A DNA stretch of 64,000 nucleotides from an uncultured Lacinutrix sp. (GCF_947500605.1 NZ_CANMSJ010000001.1:124001-188000), one strand, 5' to 3'. Numbered from the stretch's first letter, positions 15,246-26,196 are shown. Numbers and translations are program-made. Notes: generated by a model from the sequence alone, not told the origin.

Positions 15246-18134
15246 TTAAAACTTGTAGTTTATAGATAAATTAAACATTGTACCTAATTGGCTAAAATGA
15301 GAACCATCGTAAGTCATTTGAGAATAACGTTGGTTAAAAGTAATTAAATTAGATTGGTTTCTTGTTGCAGCAGCATCAGCTAATATAGCTGCACCATCTG
15401 TATTTTCTGCTTTAAATTCCCATTCTGGTAATACATTAAGAAGGTTGTTTACGTTTAAAGAGATTGTTAATTTTTCTGTAGCATTATAATTAACAGCTAA
15501 GTCTGTAACAATTTTAGGAATAAACTCTGTACGTAAATCATTACTTAAACCTTGTTGTTTAAAAGTAGTTTTACCAAAGTAAGTATTGTTTAAAGAGAAC
15601 CCGAATTTATTAATATCGTAGTTAGCGCCAAGAATCCATTTTGTTTCTGGTCTAGATGTAAAAAATAAAGCTTCTTGAGTAGCATTTACAACAGATTGTC
15701 CTGCATTTGCTACTAAAGGAATATCTTTAACCGCTCCATCTCTTTCGTTTTTAATAGTATAGTTTCCAGAAAGGTTAAGATCTAAATCACCTTCTCCTAA
15801 AGAAATGTTTTTCTTACTTAAAACAACATCAATTCCAGATGTTCTAGTGTCTATTGCGTTAGAGAAGAAACTTACATCGTTTAAATTGTTGTCTCTTAAA
15901 ATATCATCTAATGGAGTTGTTCCAATGTTATTTCCATTATCATCAAATGCAGTACCTGTTATTTCAGAACCTAAAACAATACGATCTTCTACACTAATAC
16001 TATAATAATCTATAGTAAATGTTAGGTTGTCAGCTAACTTTCCTCCAAATCCTATTGTAAAGTTATTTGAAGTTTCAGCATCTAATTCTGGAATACCTAG
16101 TAATTTAGCTTGTGTTGAAACATTATTAATTAAACCTCCAACTTGAATACCTGATCCAGGAGTAAAGCTATATTGTGCTTTTTGAGTATAGATTTGGTGA
16201 AGCGTTGGCGCTCTAAACCCTGAAGAAATAGATGCTCTAGCTGTTAAATTTTCTGTTAGTTTGTAACGAGAACTAAGTTTGTAAACAAATGTGTTCCCAA
16301 AATCTGAATAGTTTTCTGTTCTAACTGTACCACTTAATAAAAAAGCGTCACTTACATCGTAATCTAAAGAGAAATAACCACCAATGTTGTAACGGTTAAA
16401 TTTTCCAGAGTTTTGAGGTGCATTACCAGAAAATGAATCTGCTCCACCACCATCATAAGATGCTAATTCACCTTCAATAACTTCGAAAGTTTCATTTCTA
16501 AACTCAGCACCAAAACCAACACTTATTTTATCAGATAGTATTCTAGAAATATCAATATTTCCTACGTTATGAGTAAATTTTGTTCCACCTGGGTCGAATG
16601 ATTGCTGACTATTCTCTCTATATAATTCTGTAGGCTCAAATTCACCAGTATCTGGATTGAAACTAGGAGCAAATACATCATTTCTGTTATGAGAATTACT
16701 AACAGTATAAGTTTGCGTGTTTCCACCAGTTGTATAACTTAAATCTACATTCCAATCGTCAATTTTTGTTTTTACACCAATAGTACCATTATAATCATTT
16801 AATAAACCTTCAAAAGTAGGAGTGTAACCATCGTAACCACCAGCAGTATTTGGGTTGTTACCAGGGAAAAAATCTGCTAAATAAGGATCTGCATCAACAG
16901 ATCTCCAATATGGCGTTCTATTATTTGCAAAACTATTAACCTTTTTGTAAACATAAGCTGCATTAAAATACAATTCAGTATTATCTGCAACATCAAAACC
17001 ACCATTAATTAAAAATTTAGAAGATGCATTTTCAGGAGATCCATTTACATTGTCAGCATCAGGATTACGACCTAAATACTCATCTATTTGTGCAGCTCCT
17101 GCTGCATTATCTGCAGTAATAGAAGCTTCAGTAGCTCCATTTACATAGTTATCAGGATTAGTTGGATCAACATAAACAAAATCGGCATATTCACCGCCTT
17201 CTAATGGTTCTCCATTTGGTCCAAGATTAGATGTTCCTCCATCTACTGTTCCAGGTCTGTTTGCTAAATTAGTTTTAGATAAATCTATAGTATAGTTAAT
17301 GTAACCTTTATCGTCACCAATAGTAGTACCATTGTTTACAGAGAAACCTATCGTTTCTCCATCGCCTTCAGATGTCATTCCAGTTCTTAAAGTAGCAGAG
17401 CCATTATTTACATCGTCTTTTAATATAATATTCATTACACCAGCAATCGCATCAGATCCGTATTGAGCAGAAGCACCGTCACGTAATATTTCAACTCTTT
17501 TAATCGCGTCTGTTGGTATTGCAGAAATATCTGCACCAGTTTCTCCACGACCAGGAGAGGTTTGTGTGTACAATAATGCACTTAGGTTTTTACGTTTACC
17601 ATTAATAAGAATTAATGTTCTACTAGGTCCCATATTTCTAATTTCATAAGGATCTAAAAGTGAAGTTGCATCATTTACAGGTGTTTGTACCGTGTTAAAA
17701 GATGGTATTCTGTATTGTAAAGCTTTATCAAAAGAAGCTTGACCCGTAGAGGTAAGTTCTTTAACACCTACGACATCAATTGGTAATGCTGTATCAACAC
17801 TACTTCTAGGAGCTGTACGCGATCCTACAAGAACGACTTCGTCTAACGCTTCACCATCAACCATTGTAAGGTTGATTACAGACTTGCCATCTACTGCTAC
17901 TTCTTGTTTGTTGTAGCCAACTGAGCTAAATACTAATGTTGCAGATTCACTAACATTTAAAGAGTAGTTACCGTCAAAATCGGTAGCTGTTCCATTAGAT
18001 GTTCCTTTTTCCACAACATTAACACCTGGTAGAGCAGATTCATTCGAATCTGATACTGTACCCGAAACTGTCTGTTGTGCAAAAGCAAATGCTGTGCACA
18101 TAAGGAGGGATAATAAAAAACTTAGTTTTTTCAT
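15246..18134 (-). CDS. TonB-dependent receptor with carboxypeptidase-like domain
   Basis: 962-aa outer-membrane receptor. Signal peptide (MKKLSFLLSLLMCTAFAFAQ), CarboxypepD_reg-like domain about 22-100 (VSGTVSDSNESALPGVNVVE), plug about 105-240 with NMGPSRTLILINGKRKNLSA, VEILRDGASAQYGSDAIAG and a linker GSRTAPRSSVDTALPIDVVG, then a large beta barrel ending HFSQLGTMFNLSINYKF. It resembles the Asn/Gly-rich CirA/FyuA-like receptors common in marine flavobacteria rather than SusC, since no SusD gene follows. Substrate unknown; it stands alone between a terminator and the ychF promoter region. Confidence 0.9.
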   Translation of the reverse strand: MKKLSFLLSLLMCTAFAFAQQTVSGTVSDSNESALPGVNVVEKGTSNGTATDFDGNYSLNVSESATLVFSSVGYNKQEVAVDGKSVINLTMVDGEALDEVVLVGSRTAPRSSVDTALPIDVVGVKELTSTGQASFDKALQYRIPSFNTVQTPVNDATSLLDPYEIRNMGPSRTLILINGKRKNLSALLYTQTSPGRGETGADISAIPTDAIKRVEILRDGASAQYGSDAIAGVMNIILKDDVNNGSATLRTGMTSEGDGETIGFSVNNGTTIGDDKGYINYTIDLSKTNLANRPGTVDGGTSNLGPNGEPLEGGEYADFVYVDPTNPDNYVNGATEASITADNAAGAAQIDEYLGRNPDADNVNGSPENASSKFLINGGFDVADNTELYFNAAYVYKKVNSFANNRTPYWRSVDADPYLADFFPGNNPNTAGGYDGYTPTFEGLLNDYNGTIGVKTKIDDWNVDLSYTTGGNTQTYTVSNSHNRNDVFAPSFNPDTGEFEPTELYRENSQQSFDPGGTKFTHNVGNIDISRILSDKISVGFGAEFRNETFEVIEGELASYDGGGADSFSGNAPQNSGKFNRYNIGGYFSLDYDVSDAFLLSGTVRTENYSDFGNTFVYKLSSRYKLTENLTARASISSGFRAPTLHQIYTQKAQYSFTPGSGIQVGGLINNVSTQAKLLGIPELDAETSNNFTIGFGGKLADNLTFTIDYYSISVEDRIVLGSEITGTAFDDNGNNIGTTPLDDILRDNNLNDVSFFSNAIDTRTSGIDVVLSKKNISLGEGDLDLNLSGNYTIKNERDGAVKDIPLVANAGQSVVNATQEALFFTSRPETKWILGANYDINKFGFSLNNTYFGKTTFKQQGLSNDLRTEFIPKIVTDLAVNYNATEKLTISLNVNNLLNVLPEWEFKAENTDGAAILADAAATRNQSNLITFNQRYSQMTYDGSHFSQLGTMFNLSINYKF

Positions 18135-18287
18135 TTTTTTTATTTTTAATGATTAGTACTGCTAAATTATGTTAAAGAATTCACAAAATGATTAAATTAT
18201 TAAATAAATGTTAATTTTTTAAGAAAAAAAAATAGTTTTCATTAGAAAAATACTTAAAAAAATGAAAATAATATTGAGTGATTCAAA

Positions 18288-18319
18288 TTGTATTTTAATA
18301 ATTAAGTATAGTATATTTG
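18288..18319 (+). promoter_or_regulatory. Promoter of ychF
   Basis: TTG (18288-18290), 21 nt, TATATTTG (18312-18319), a good Bacteroidetes promoter 21 nt before the ATG of ychF. Confidence 0.65.
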
Positions 18320-18340
18320 CAGCTTTAAAAATTCGTATAT

Positions 18341-19435
18341 ATGAAAGCAGGAATTGTAGGCTTACCAAACGTAGGGAAATCAACGTTATTTAATTGTTTA
18401 TCTAATGCAAAGGCGCAAAGTGCAAACTTTCCATTTTGTACAATAGAGCCTAATATAGGTGTGGTAAATGTACCAGATCCAAGACTTCAAAAATTAGAGG
18501 AATTAGTAAACCCTGAACGTGTTTTGCCAGCAACTGTAGAGATTGTTGATATTGCAGGTTTGGTAAAAGGAGCAAGTAAAGGTGAAGGTTTAGGTAACCA
18601 ATTCTTAGCTAATATTAGAGAAACAGATGCTATTTTACACGTATTACGTTGTTTCGATAACGATAATATTGTGCATGTAGATGGGAAAGTGGATCCTATA
18701 AGTGATAAAGAAACTATTGATATCGAATTACAATTAAAAGATTTAGATACAGTAGAGAAGAAGCTTGATAAAGTTAAGCGTGCTGCAAAAACAGGTAATA
18801 AAGAAGCACAGAAAGAAGAAGCTGTACTTTTAAAGCTTAAAGGAGGTTTAGAAGCCGGAATTTCTGTTCGTGCTATAGAGTTTACAGAAGATGAAGATAA
18901 AGAATTTGTAAAACCCTCTCAGTTAATTACAGACAAGCCAGTATTATATGTTTGTAATGTAGATGAAGGAGCGGCAGTTAATGGAAACGAATATGTAGAT
19001 AGAGTAAGAGAAGCGGTTAAAGATGAAGGTGCTGAGGTTTTGGTACTAGCCGTTGGAACTGAAGCAGATATTACTGAGTTAGATGATTACGAGGAACGTC
19101 AAATGTTTTTATCAGATATTGGTTTAGACGAGCCAGGTTCGGCTAAATTAATTCGTTCAGCATACAAATTATTAAACCTACAAACATATTTTACTGCAGG
19201 TGTAAAAGAAGTGCGTGCTTGGACAATTAATATTGGATCAACGGCGCCACAAGCAGCTGGTGTAATTCATACAGATTTCGAAAAAGGTTTTATTCGTGCA
19301 GAAGTTATTGGTTATAACGACTATGTAGAGCATGGGAGTGAAGCTAAAGTGAAAGAAGCTGGTAAAATGAAAGTAGAAGGTAAAACTTACGTTGTTAAAG
19401 ATGGAGATGTAATGCATTTCTTGTTTAATGTGTAA
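18341..19435 (+). CDS. ychF: Ribosome-associated ATPase YchF (OBG family)
   Basis: 364-aa P-loop protein that binds ribosomes and prefers ATP over GTP. G1 is [12 protein letters not shown] at residues 6-17, the switch II region [19 protein letters not shown] near residue 70, the altered G4 NVDE (YVCNVDEGA) that marks the ATP-preferring YchF subgroup, and the C-terminal TGS domain ([44 protein letters not shown]). Length is normal. The next gene starts 9 bp downstream, so both may be read from the promoter at 18288. Confidence 0.97.
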   Translation: MKAGIVGLPNVGKSTLFNCLSNAKAQSANFPFCTIEPNIGVVNVPDPRLQKLEELVNPERVLPATVEIVDIAGLVKGASKGEGLGNQFLANIRETDAILHVLRCFDNDNIVHVDGKVDPISDKETIDIELQLKDLDTVEKKLDKVKRAAKTGNKEAQKEEAVLLKLKGGLEAGISVRAIEFTEDEDKEFVKPSQLITDKPVLYVCNVDEGAAVNGNEYVDRVREAVKDEGAEVLVLAVGTEADITELDDYEERQMFLSDIGLDEPGSAKLIRSAYKLLNLQTYFTAGVKEVRAWTINIGSTAPQAAGVIHTDFEKGFIRAEVIGYNDYVEHGSEAKVKEAGKMKVEGKTYVVKDGDVMHFLFNV

Positions 19436-19444
19436 CTTACTTTA

Positions 19445-20860
19445 ATGTTAGACTTTATAAAAAAAATAAGCTACAAGCAAGTACTATTTTTTTTGGTAAC
19501 TATTTTAGTTTTTCAATTTGTATTATTAAAAGACTTACCTTTTTTTTGGGATGGTATCAGTAAATCTGTAAGGGCAAGTTGGATTTATAATTCTAATTTT
19601 ACTGAATGGATTGTTCCAACGAACATAAATTCTGGGCATCCACCACTATGGATATTGTTATTGGCTGCTTTTTGGACTGTTTTTCAAAAAGCGCTATGGT
19701 CTTCAAGGCTTCTATTATTATTAGTTAATATAGGAGCCGTGTGGCAATTAGTTTTACTATGTAAGACTAATTTTGCTAAAGTAATATCTCCATTTTTAGT
19801 CTTTTTGGTTTGTTTAGAGCCTACTTTTATAGCTCAAACTACGAGTTTGAATAACGACATGTTATTGTTGTTTTTTACGCTATTAGCCATAAATTCCTTA
19901 ATAAAAAACAAGCTATTTTTCTTTACGTTTGCTGTTACAGGTTTGCTGTTTACAAACCTTAGAGGAATGTATATTGTGCTTGCCATATTGTTAATTCATT
20001 TTGCATATTTAAAATATAAATTAATAGAAGTCAAGAAGTCAATGTACTTCGGTTATTTGGTATCTGTTCTATTGTTTTCTGTTTTTTGCGCACTACAGTA
20101 TCAAAAATTAGGTTGGTTTATTATTAGCTTAAATGAAGGGTATAATGATCATAGGCAATCTGTTGATTTTAATCAAATAATTATAAATACTATTGTAGTT
20201 TTAAAGTGTTTCTTAGAATATGGTAGGTTTATAATATATATAATTTTATTGCCTTTACTTATTAAGTATCTTAAAGAGCGAAAAAACAACAAGAATAAGG
20301 AGATTGATAGATTATTATTAGCTTTTTTAATCCTTGTTTTTGTTTTATTAGCAGGTATGATACCGTTTTCTAACCCAATTGGAGACAGGTATTTTATGAT
20401 TTGTCATATGCTGTCTATTGTGTTGTTAATCAATTTGGTGAATAGATATTTAGCCAATAAAAGAGCAATTATTTATAGTCTAATTGCTGTGTTTTTTATC
20501 TCTGGACATTTTTGGGTTTATCCTGCTACAATATCTCAATCTTGGGATAGTTCGTTAGCTTATATAAACTATTATAAAGTAGAATCTAAAATGGAAGATT
20601 TTATAACTTCTCATGGTATTGATAAAGCGAAAATTGGAACAAGAATAAGGTTGAATGAACGTTTTTATTCAGAGTTGAAAACAGTAGAAGTTGCTAAGCG
20701 ATATTCTACTTTCGATATTACTACAAATGAATATATCTTACTTTCGAATATAGAAAACTACACAAAAGACAAAGAGTTAAATCATGTCAGGAATAATTGG
20801 AAACTTATTAAAGAGTATTCTCAATTAGGTGTATTTGTTTCTTTGTATAAAAGGCCATAA
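19445..20860 (+). CDS. Polytopic membrane glycosyltransferase (GT-39/83-like)
   Basis: 471 aa with about ten membrane helices. The first loop carries LPFFWDGISKSVRASW and a following SGHPPLWILLLAAFW, the layout of GT-C enzymes where an acidic residue in the first periplasmic loop is catalytic and a HPPL motif follows (ArnT/PMT-type). It would use a lipid-linked sugar donor, but acceptor and sugar cannot be read. Another hydrophilic stretch (TSHGIDKAKIGTRIRLNER) forms a C-terminal soluble part. It follows ychF by 9 bp; no glycan cluster is nearby. Confidence 0.7.
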   Translation: MLDFIKKISYKQVLFFLVTILVFQFVLLKDLPFFWDGISKSVRASWIYNSNFTEWIVPTNINSGHPPLWILLLAAFWTVFQKALWSSRLLLLLVNIGAVWQLVLLCKTNFAKVISPFLVFLVCLEPTFIAQTTSLNNDMLLLFFTLLAINSLIKNKLFFFTFAVTGLLFTNLRGMYIVLAILLIHFAYLKYKLIEVKKSMYFGYLVSVLLFSVFCALQYQKLGWFIISLNEGYNDHRQSVDFNQIIINTIVVLKCFLEYGRFIIYIILLPLLIKYLKERKNNKNKEIDRLLLAFLILVFVLLAGMIPFSNPIGDRYFMICHMLSIVLLINLVNRYLANKRAIIYSLIAVFFISGHFWVYPATISQSWDSSLAYINYYKVESKMEDFITSHGIDKAKIGTRIRLNERFYSELKTVEVAKRYSTFDITTNEYILLSNIENYTKDKELNHVRNNWKLIKEYSQLGVFVSLYKRP

Positions 20861-20997
20861 AATTACCCCAAAAAACAAGTTTTTAAAGCAAAAAAGACTT
20901 ATTATAAAACATTGTTAATTAATTTATCAATGCAGTGTTTCATTTTTTGCTATGTTGTATTATATTAGCATTCTATCACGAAATTTTACTCAAATCT

Positions 20998-22854
20998 ATG
21001 TCTGAAGAAACTAAATATACCGAAGATAATATACGCTCGCTCGACTGGAAAGAACATATCCGTATGCGACCAGGAATGTATATTGGTAAGCTTGGTGATG
21101 GTTCTTCGCCAGACGATGGTATTTACATCCTATTAAAAGAGGTGCTCGATAACTCTATAGATGAGTATGTTATGGGTGCTGGTAAAACTATTGAGATTTC
21201 GGTTCAAGGTACTAAAGTAATTGTTCGTGATTACGGTCGTGGTATTCCACTTGGTAAGGTTGTAGATGTAGTGTCTAAAATGAACACCGGAGGAAAGTAC
21301 GATTCTAAAGCCTTTAAAAAATCGGTAGGTTTAAACGGTGTTGGTACGAAAGCGGTAAATGCTTTGTCATCTTATTTTAGAGTAGAATCTTCTCGAGATG
21401 GTAAAAGTGCATCTGCAGATTTTGAGCAAGGAAACCTTGTTGATGAAGAGTTTTTAGAAGAAACTAGCAGAAGAAAAGGAACAAAAGTATCTTTCGTTCC
21501 AGATGAAATTATCTTTAAAAATTACAAATACCGTCCAGAGTATATTGTAAAAATGCTTAAAAACTATGTGTACCTAAATCCAGGTTTAACAATAGTTTTT
21601 AATGGCGAAAAATATTTTAGTGAAAACGGTTTAAAAGATTTATTAGCCGAAAAAATAGCAGAATCAGATTTACTTTATCCAATTATTCATCTTCGTGGTG
21701 ATGATATTGAAGTTGCAATAACGCATAGTAAAACGCAATATAGCGAAGAGTATAATAGTTTTGTTAACGGACAAAATACTACGCAAGGTGGAACACACTT
21801 AACAGCATTTAGAGAAGCTGTTGTAAAAACCATTCGCGATTTTTACGGTAAACAGTACGATGCATCAGATATTAGAAAATCTATTGTATCTGCCATTGCA
21901 ATTAAAGTAATGGAACCTGTTTTCGAGAGTCAGACAAAAACAAAATTAGGTTCTACAGATATGGGTGGCGAATTGCCAACCGTAAGAACTTATATTAATG
22001 ATTTCTTAAAAACGTATTTAGATAATTATTTACATAAAAATCCAGATACAGCAGATAAAATTCAACGTAAAATTCTACAAGCAGAACGCGAGCGTAAAGA
22101 ATTATCAGGTATTAGAAAATTAGCAAAAGACAGAGCTAAAAAAGCAAGTTTACACAATAAAAAATTACGCGATTGTCGTGTGCATTTTGGAGATGCTAAA
22201 AACCCTAGAAATTTAGAATCAACTTTATTTATTACAGAGGGAGACTCAGCATCCGGTAGTATTACAAAATCTCGTGATGTAAACACGCAAGCCGTTTTTA
22301 GTTTAAAAGGAAAGCCTTTAAATTGTTACGGACTTACAAAGAAAATTGTATATGAAAACGAAGAGTTTAACTTATTGCAAGCGGCTCTTAATATTGAAGA
22401 GTCTTTAGAGGATTTAAGATATAATAATGTAGTAATAGCAACCGATGCCGATGTAGATGGTATGCACATTCGCTTGTTATTAATTACATTTTTTCTTCAG
22501 TTTTTTCCTGAGGTTATAAAAGAAGGACACCTTTATATTTTACAAACTCCTTTGTTTAGGGTTAGAAATAAAAAGGAAACAATTTATTGTTATTCTGAAG
22601 ATGAAAGGCGTGATGCAATCGATAAATTAAAGCCAAAGCCAGAAATTACCCGATTTAAGGGACTTGGAGAGATTTCACCAGACGAGTTTGTGCATTTTAT
22701 TGGTGAGGATATTAGATTGGATCCAGTGATGTTAGACGATAATATGTCTATTGAAGAACTATTATCTTTCTATATGGGTAAAAATACACCAACAAGGCAA
22801 GAGTTTATTATCGATAATCTTAAGGTTGAGTTAGATGTAATTGAAGAATCTTAA
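20998..22854 (+). CDS. parE: DNA topoisomerase IV subunit B
   Basis: 618 aa from the ATG at 20998 ([17 protein letters not shown]), the usual flavobacterial start; an upstream ATG at 20935 would add 21 hydrophobic residues without homology. GHKL ATPase site: [10 protein letters not shown] near residue 48, [47 protein letters not shown] and [11 protein letters not shown]. The end shows [14 protein letters not shown]. Together with parC downstream this makes topoisomerase IV, which unlinks daughter chromosomes. The short length and the parC neighbour favour ParE over GyrB. A 58-aa gene lies between the two subunits. Confidence 0.93.
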   Translation: MSEETKYTEDNIRSLDWKEHIRMRPGMYIGKLGDGSSPDDGIYILLKEVLDNSIDEYVMGAGKTIEISVQGTKVIVRDYGRGIPLGKVVDVVSKMNTGGKYDSKAFKKSVGLNGVGTKAVNALSSYFRVESSRDGKSASADFEQGNLVDEEFLEETSRRKGTKVSFVPDEIIFKNYKYRPEYIVKMLKNYVYLNPGLTIVFNGEKYFSENGLKDLLAEKIAESDLLYPIIHLRGDDIEVAITHSKTQYSEEYNSFVNGQNTTQGGTHLTAFREAVVKTIRDFYGKQYDASDIRKSIVSAIAIKVMEPVFESQTKTKLGSTDMGGELPTVRTYINDFLKTYLDNYLHKNPDTADKIQRKILQAERERKELSGIRKLAKDRAKKASLHNKKLRDCRVHFGDAKNPRNLESTLFITEGDSASGSITKSRDVNTQAVFSLKGKPLNCYGLTKKIVYENEEFNLLQAALNIEESLEDLRYNNVVIATDADVDGMHIRLLLITFFLQFFPEVIKEGHLYILQTPLFRVRNKKETIYCYSEDERRDAIDKLKPKPEITRFKGLGEISPDEFVHFIGEDIRLDPVMLDDNMSIEELLSFYMGKNTPTRQEFIIDNLKVELDVIEES

Positions 22855-22866
22855 AGTAGATAAAAG

Positions 22867-23043
22867 ATGAGAATATTTAAAATAGTAGGTTGGCTTGCGC
22901 TAATATGTTATTGGATTTATAAAATTTATACAAACGATTTACAAGTAAAGAGCAATACAATGTACTATGCAGCAGCATTAATCTCAGTTGGAGGTTTAGC
23001 TAAAAGTATTTACGATTACAAAAGTGCTTTAAAAGATAAATAA
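22867..23043 (+). CDS. Small membrane protein between parE and parC
   Basis: 58 codons starting ATG 12 bp after the parE stop and ending 74 bp before parC. Two hydrophobic stretches: IVGWLALICYWIYKIY near the N-terminus and YYAAALISVGGLAKSIY later, with a Lys-rich C-terminus (YKSALKDK), so it is probably a two-helix inner-membrane protein. Function unknown. Placement inside the topoisomerase operon suggests co-transcription; I do not know whether this arrangement is conserved. Confidence 0.7.
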   Translation: MRIFKIVGWLALICYWIYKIYTNDLQVKSNTMYYAAALISVGGLAKSIYDYKSALKDK

Positions 23044-23117
23044 TTGTTTGTTATTCTAGTGAAAACTAGAATTCATAAAAAAGAATATATTTCTGCTAAT
23101 ACAGGAATAATAGAAAT

Positions 23118-25853
23118 ATGACAGAAGACCAAAACGACGATTTAGAAAACATAACTAACGAAAATTTAGAAAGCCAAGAGCCAAAAGAAACCATTACCAG
23201 AATTACTGGAATGTATAAAGAGTGGTTTCTGGATTATGCTTCGTATGTTATCTTAGAACGTGCAGTACCAGCTATAGAAGATGGTTTTAAACCTGTGCAG
23301 CGTCGTATCATGCATTCTATGAAGGATTTAGATGATGGGCGTTACAATAAAGTAGCAAATATTGTCGGTCACACCATGCAGTATCATCCACATGGTGATG
23401 CAAGTATTGCAGATGCTATGGTTCAAATTGGTCAGAAAGATTTATTAATAGATACTCAAGGAAACTGGGGAAATATATTAACAGGAGATAGAGCAGCAGC
23501 TTCTCGTTATATCGAAGCACGAATTTCTAAATTTGGTTTAGATGTTGTTTTTAATCCTAAAATTACCGATTGGCAACAGAGTTACGATGGTAGACGTAAG
23601 GAACCAATAAATTTACCAGTAATGTTTCCATTATTGTTAGCGCAAGGTGGTGAAGGAATTGCGGTAGGTTTATCTACAAAAATATTACCTCACAATTTTA
23701 TAGAGTTAATAGATGCTTCAATAAAGCATTTACAAGGAAAACGTTTTACTATTCTTCCAGATTTTCCAACTGCGGGAATCGCAGATTTTTCAAACTATAA
23801 CGATGGTTTAAGAGGAGGAAAGGTACGTGTTCGTGCTAAAATTTCTCAAATAGACAAAAACACATTGGCTATTACCGAGATTCCTTTTGGTACAACAACA
23901 TCGTCACTTATCGATTCGGTTTTAAAAGCGAACGATAAGGGAAAGATTAAGATTAAAAAAATTGAAGACAATACAGCTGCCGAAGTTGAAATATTAATTC
24001 ATTTACCATCTGGATTATCACCAGATAAAACTATAGATGCATTATTTGCATTTACAAGTTGCGAAAGTTCAATTTCACCATTAGGTTGTGTAATTGAAGA
24101 TAACAAGCCATTATTTGTAGGTGTAACAGAAATGCTTCGTAGGAGTACAGATAATACTGTTCAGCTTTTAAAACAAGAACTAGAAATAAAACTTGGAGAG
24201 TTTGAAGAACAATGGCACTTTGCGAGTTTAGAACGTATTTTTATAGAGAATAGAATCTATCGCGATATTGAAGAAGAGGAAACTTGGGATGGTGTAATTA
24301 CTGCTATCGATAAAGGACTTCAACCACATATAAAACATTTAAAACGCGCTATAACCGTAGAGGATATTACTCGTTTAACTGAAATACGAATTAAACGTAT
24401 CTCGAAATTTGATATAGATAAAGCGCAACAAAAAATTGATGCTTTAGAAGATCAAATAGCAGAAGTAAAACATCATTTAGCAAATTTAATCGATTATGCA
24501 ATTGCATACTTTACAAGATTAAAAAAGGAATATGGAGAAGGTAGAGAGCGTAAAACTGAAATAAGAACTTTTGGAGATGTAGATGCTACTAAAGTAATTA
24601 TTAGAAACACTAAACTTTATGTAAATAGAGAAGAAGGTTTTGTTGGTACTTCTTTACGTCGCGACGAGTATATTGGTGATTGTAGTGATATTGACGATAT
24701 TATAGCATTTACTGGAGACGGAAAAATGATGGTAACTAAAGTAGATTCTAAAACCTTTATTGGTAAAGATATTATACACGTTGCTGTTTTTAAGAAAAAA
24801 GATAAGCGTACTATTTATAATATGATTTATCGTGATGGTAGTAAAGGTGCATCATACATAAAACGTTTTGCAGTAACTTCTATTACTAGAGATAAAGAAT
24901 ACGACTTAACCAACGGAACAAAAAGCTCTAAACTTTGGTATTTTTCTGCAAATCCAAATGGAGAAGCAGAGGTAATAAGTGTACTTTTAAGACAGGTTGG
25001 TAGTGTTAAAAAATTAAAATGGGATATCGATTTTGCCGATATTTTAATAAAAGGTCGCGCATCTAAAGGTAACGTAGTTACTAAGTATCCTATAAAAAAA
25101 ATAGAATTAAAAGAGAAAGGTGTCTCTACACTTAAGCCACGTAAAATATGGTTCGACGAAACTGTTCAACGTTTAAATGTTGACGGTAGAGGTGAGCTTG
25201 TTGGTGAGTTTAGAGGTGAAGATAAATTGTTAATCATCAATCAAAAAGGAATTGTAAAAACAGTAACACCAGAGGTTACGCTTCATTTTGATGACGACAT
25301 GATAGTCATGGAAAAATGGATTCCTAAAAAACCAATTTCTGCTGTTTACTTTGATGGTGAAAAAGAAAAGCACTACGTTAAACGTTTTGTTATCGAGAAC
25401 GAAAGTCGTGAAGAAAGCTTTATTACTGAGCATGAGAAATCTCAATTAGAAATTGTTTCTACAGATTGGAAACCTATGGCTGAGATTGTTTTTGTTAAAG
25501 AAAGAGGTAAAGACAGAAGAGAGAATGAAGAAATAAATATAGAAGAATTTATTTCTGTAAAAGGTATTACGGCTCTTGGAAACCAGTTGACTAAGCATAA
25601 GATTAACCAGGTGAACTTGTTAGAGCCTTTGCCTTATGATGAGCCTGAGGAAGTTTCTGTAGAGGTTATTGATGTTGTAGATGAGGTCGTGGTAGAGAAT
25701 ACTTTATCTATAGATGTTCCTGTTGTAGAAGTTGAGAAACCTGCTAAAGAATTTGTTAGTAAGGAGGAGAAGGCGAAAAAGGCATTAGAAAGAGCAATAC
25801 AAAAGAAAAAAGAAAACCTTGAAGATGGAAAGGATCAAACGTCATTGTTTTAA
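23118..25853 (+). CDS. parC: DNA topoisomerase IV subunit A
   Basis: 911-aa breakage-reunion subunit. The DNA-cleaving Tyr is Y131 in GDRAAASRYIEARISKFG; the preceding helix motif QRRIMHSMKDLDDGRYNK and HPHGDASIADAMV are canonical. The coiled-coil tower follows at about 400-480 (IRIKRISKFDIDKAQQKIDA) and a beta-pinwheel C-terminal domain at 540-830. After about 840 comes a Val/Glu-rich tail and then a Lys/Glu helix (KEEKAKKALERAIQKKKENL), which looks disordered. There is no GyrA-box, so it acts as ParC with ParE encoded upstream. Confidence 0.94.
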   Translation: MTEDQNDDLENITNENLESQEPKETITRITGMYKEWFLDYASYVILERAVPAIEDGFKPVQRRIMHSMKDLDDGRYNKVANIVGHTMQYHPHGDASIADAMVQIGQKDLLIDTQGNWGNILTGDRAAASRYIEARISKFGLDVVFNPKITDWQQSYDGRRKEPINLPVMFPLLLAQGGEGIAVGLSTKILPHNFIELIDASIKHLQGKRFTILPDFPTAGIADFSNYNDGLRGGKVRVRAKISQIDKNTLAITEIPFGTTTSSLIDSVLKANDKGKIKIKKIEDNTAAEVEILIHLPSGLSPDKTIDALFAFTSCESSISPLGCVIEDNKPLFVGVTEMLRRSTDNTVQLLKQELEIKLGEFEEQWHFASLERIFIENRIYRDIEEEETWDGVITAIDKGLQPHIKHLKRAITVEDITRLTEIRIKRISKFDIDKAQQKIDALEDQIAEVKHHLANLIDYAIAYFTRLKKEYGEGRERKTEIRTFGDVDATKVIIRNTKLYVNREEGFVGTSLRRDEYIGDCSDIDDIIAFTGDGKMMVTKVDSKTFIGKDIIHVAVFKKKDKRTIYNMIYRDGSKGASYIKRFAVTSITRDKEYDLTNGTKSSKLWYFSANPNGEAEVISVLLRQVGSVKKLKWDIDFADILIKGRASKGNVVTKYPIKKIELKEKGVSTLKPRKIWFDETVQRLNVDGRGELVGEFRGEDKLLIINQKGIVKTVTPEVTLHFDDDMIVMEKWIPKKPISAVYFDGEKEKHYVKRFVIENESREESFITEHEKSQLEIVSTDWKPMAEIVFVKERGKDRRENEEINIEEFISVKGITALGNQLTKHKINQVNLLEPLPYDEPEEVSVEVIDVVDEVVVENTLSIDVPVVEVEKPAKEFVSKEEKAKKALERAIQKKKENLEDGKDQTSLF

Positions 25854-25926
25854 GTAGAATTAACTTAATTTTTTGATTCTTTAGTTTTGTGATAATTATT
25901 TTTAAATAATTATTAAAACACTTAAT

Positions 25927-26196
25927 CTGAGACTTTTAAAAAACATACTTTTATTTCAGAAGAAAATATTTTTTACTTCTTATATAATTTCAATCCCGAT
26001 TGCTCTTTTGGGAAATACTGCGGCTGTTGGTGTTTCTGTTATGTTAGTTATGTTGCTACTTCATTATTTTATATATGAAGTCAAAAATCAACACGAATAT
26101 TTTTACTATTATAATTTAGGGTTTACAAAACTACAAATGTGGTTATCAACTTTTATTATAGGAATAATTAACGTTATAATATTTGTGTTAATATGA
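25927..26196 (+). CDS. Small membrane protein coupled to ABC ATPase, no ATG start
   Basis: The frame is open from 25906 and encodes two or three membrane helices (FFTSYIISIPIALLGNTAAV, SVMLVMLLLHYFIYEV, MWLSTFIIGIINVIIFVLI) with a YYYNLGFTKLQ linker. It ends TGA at 26194-26196 inside the ATG of the ABC ATPase (ATGA overlap), which argues that it is translated and coupled. No ATG exists in the frame before the first helix; candidates are CTG 25927, ATT 25909/25912 or, cutting off a helix, TTG 26008. I chose CTG, giving about 89 aa, with little certainty. It is probably the membrane partner of the ATPase. Confidence 0.6.
   Translation: MRLLKNILLFQKKIFFTSYIISIPIALLGNTAAVGVSVMLVMLLLHYFIYEVKNQHEYFYYYNLGFTKLQMWLSTFIIGIINVIIFVLI

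Noticed and set aside
20935-20997. 21-residue hydrophobic extension of ParE
   Set aside because: ParE proteins begin with the short hydrophilic segment at 20998; the extension lies in the promoter region.
20998-22854. Calling this gene gyrB
   Set aside because: The length (618 aa) and the downstream subunit A with no GyrA-box support topoisomerase IV; gyrB is normally elsewhere in flavobacteria.
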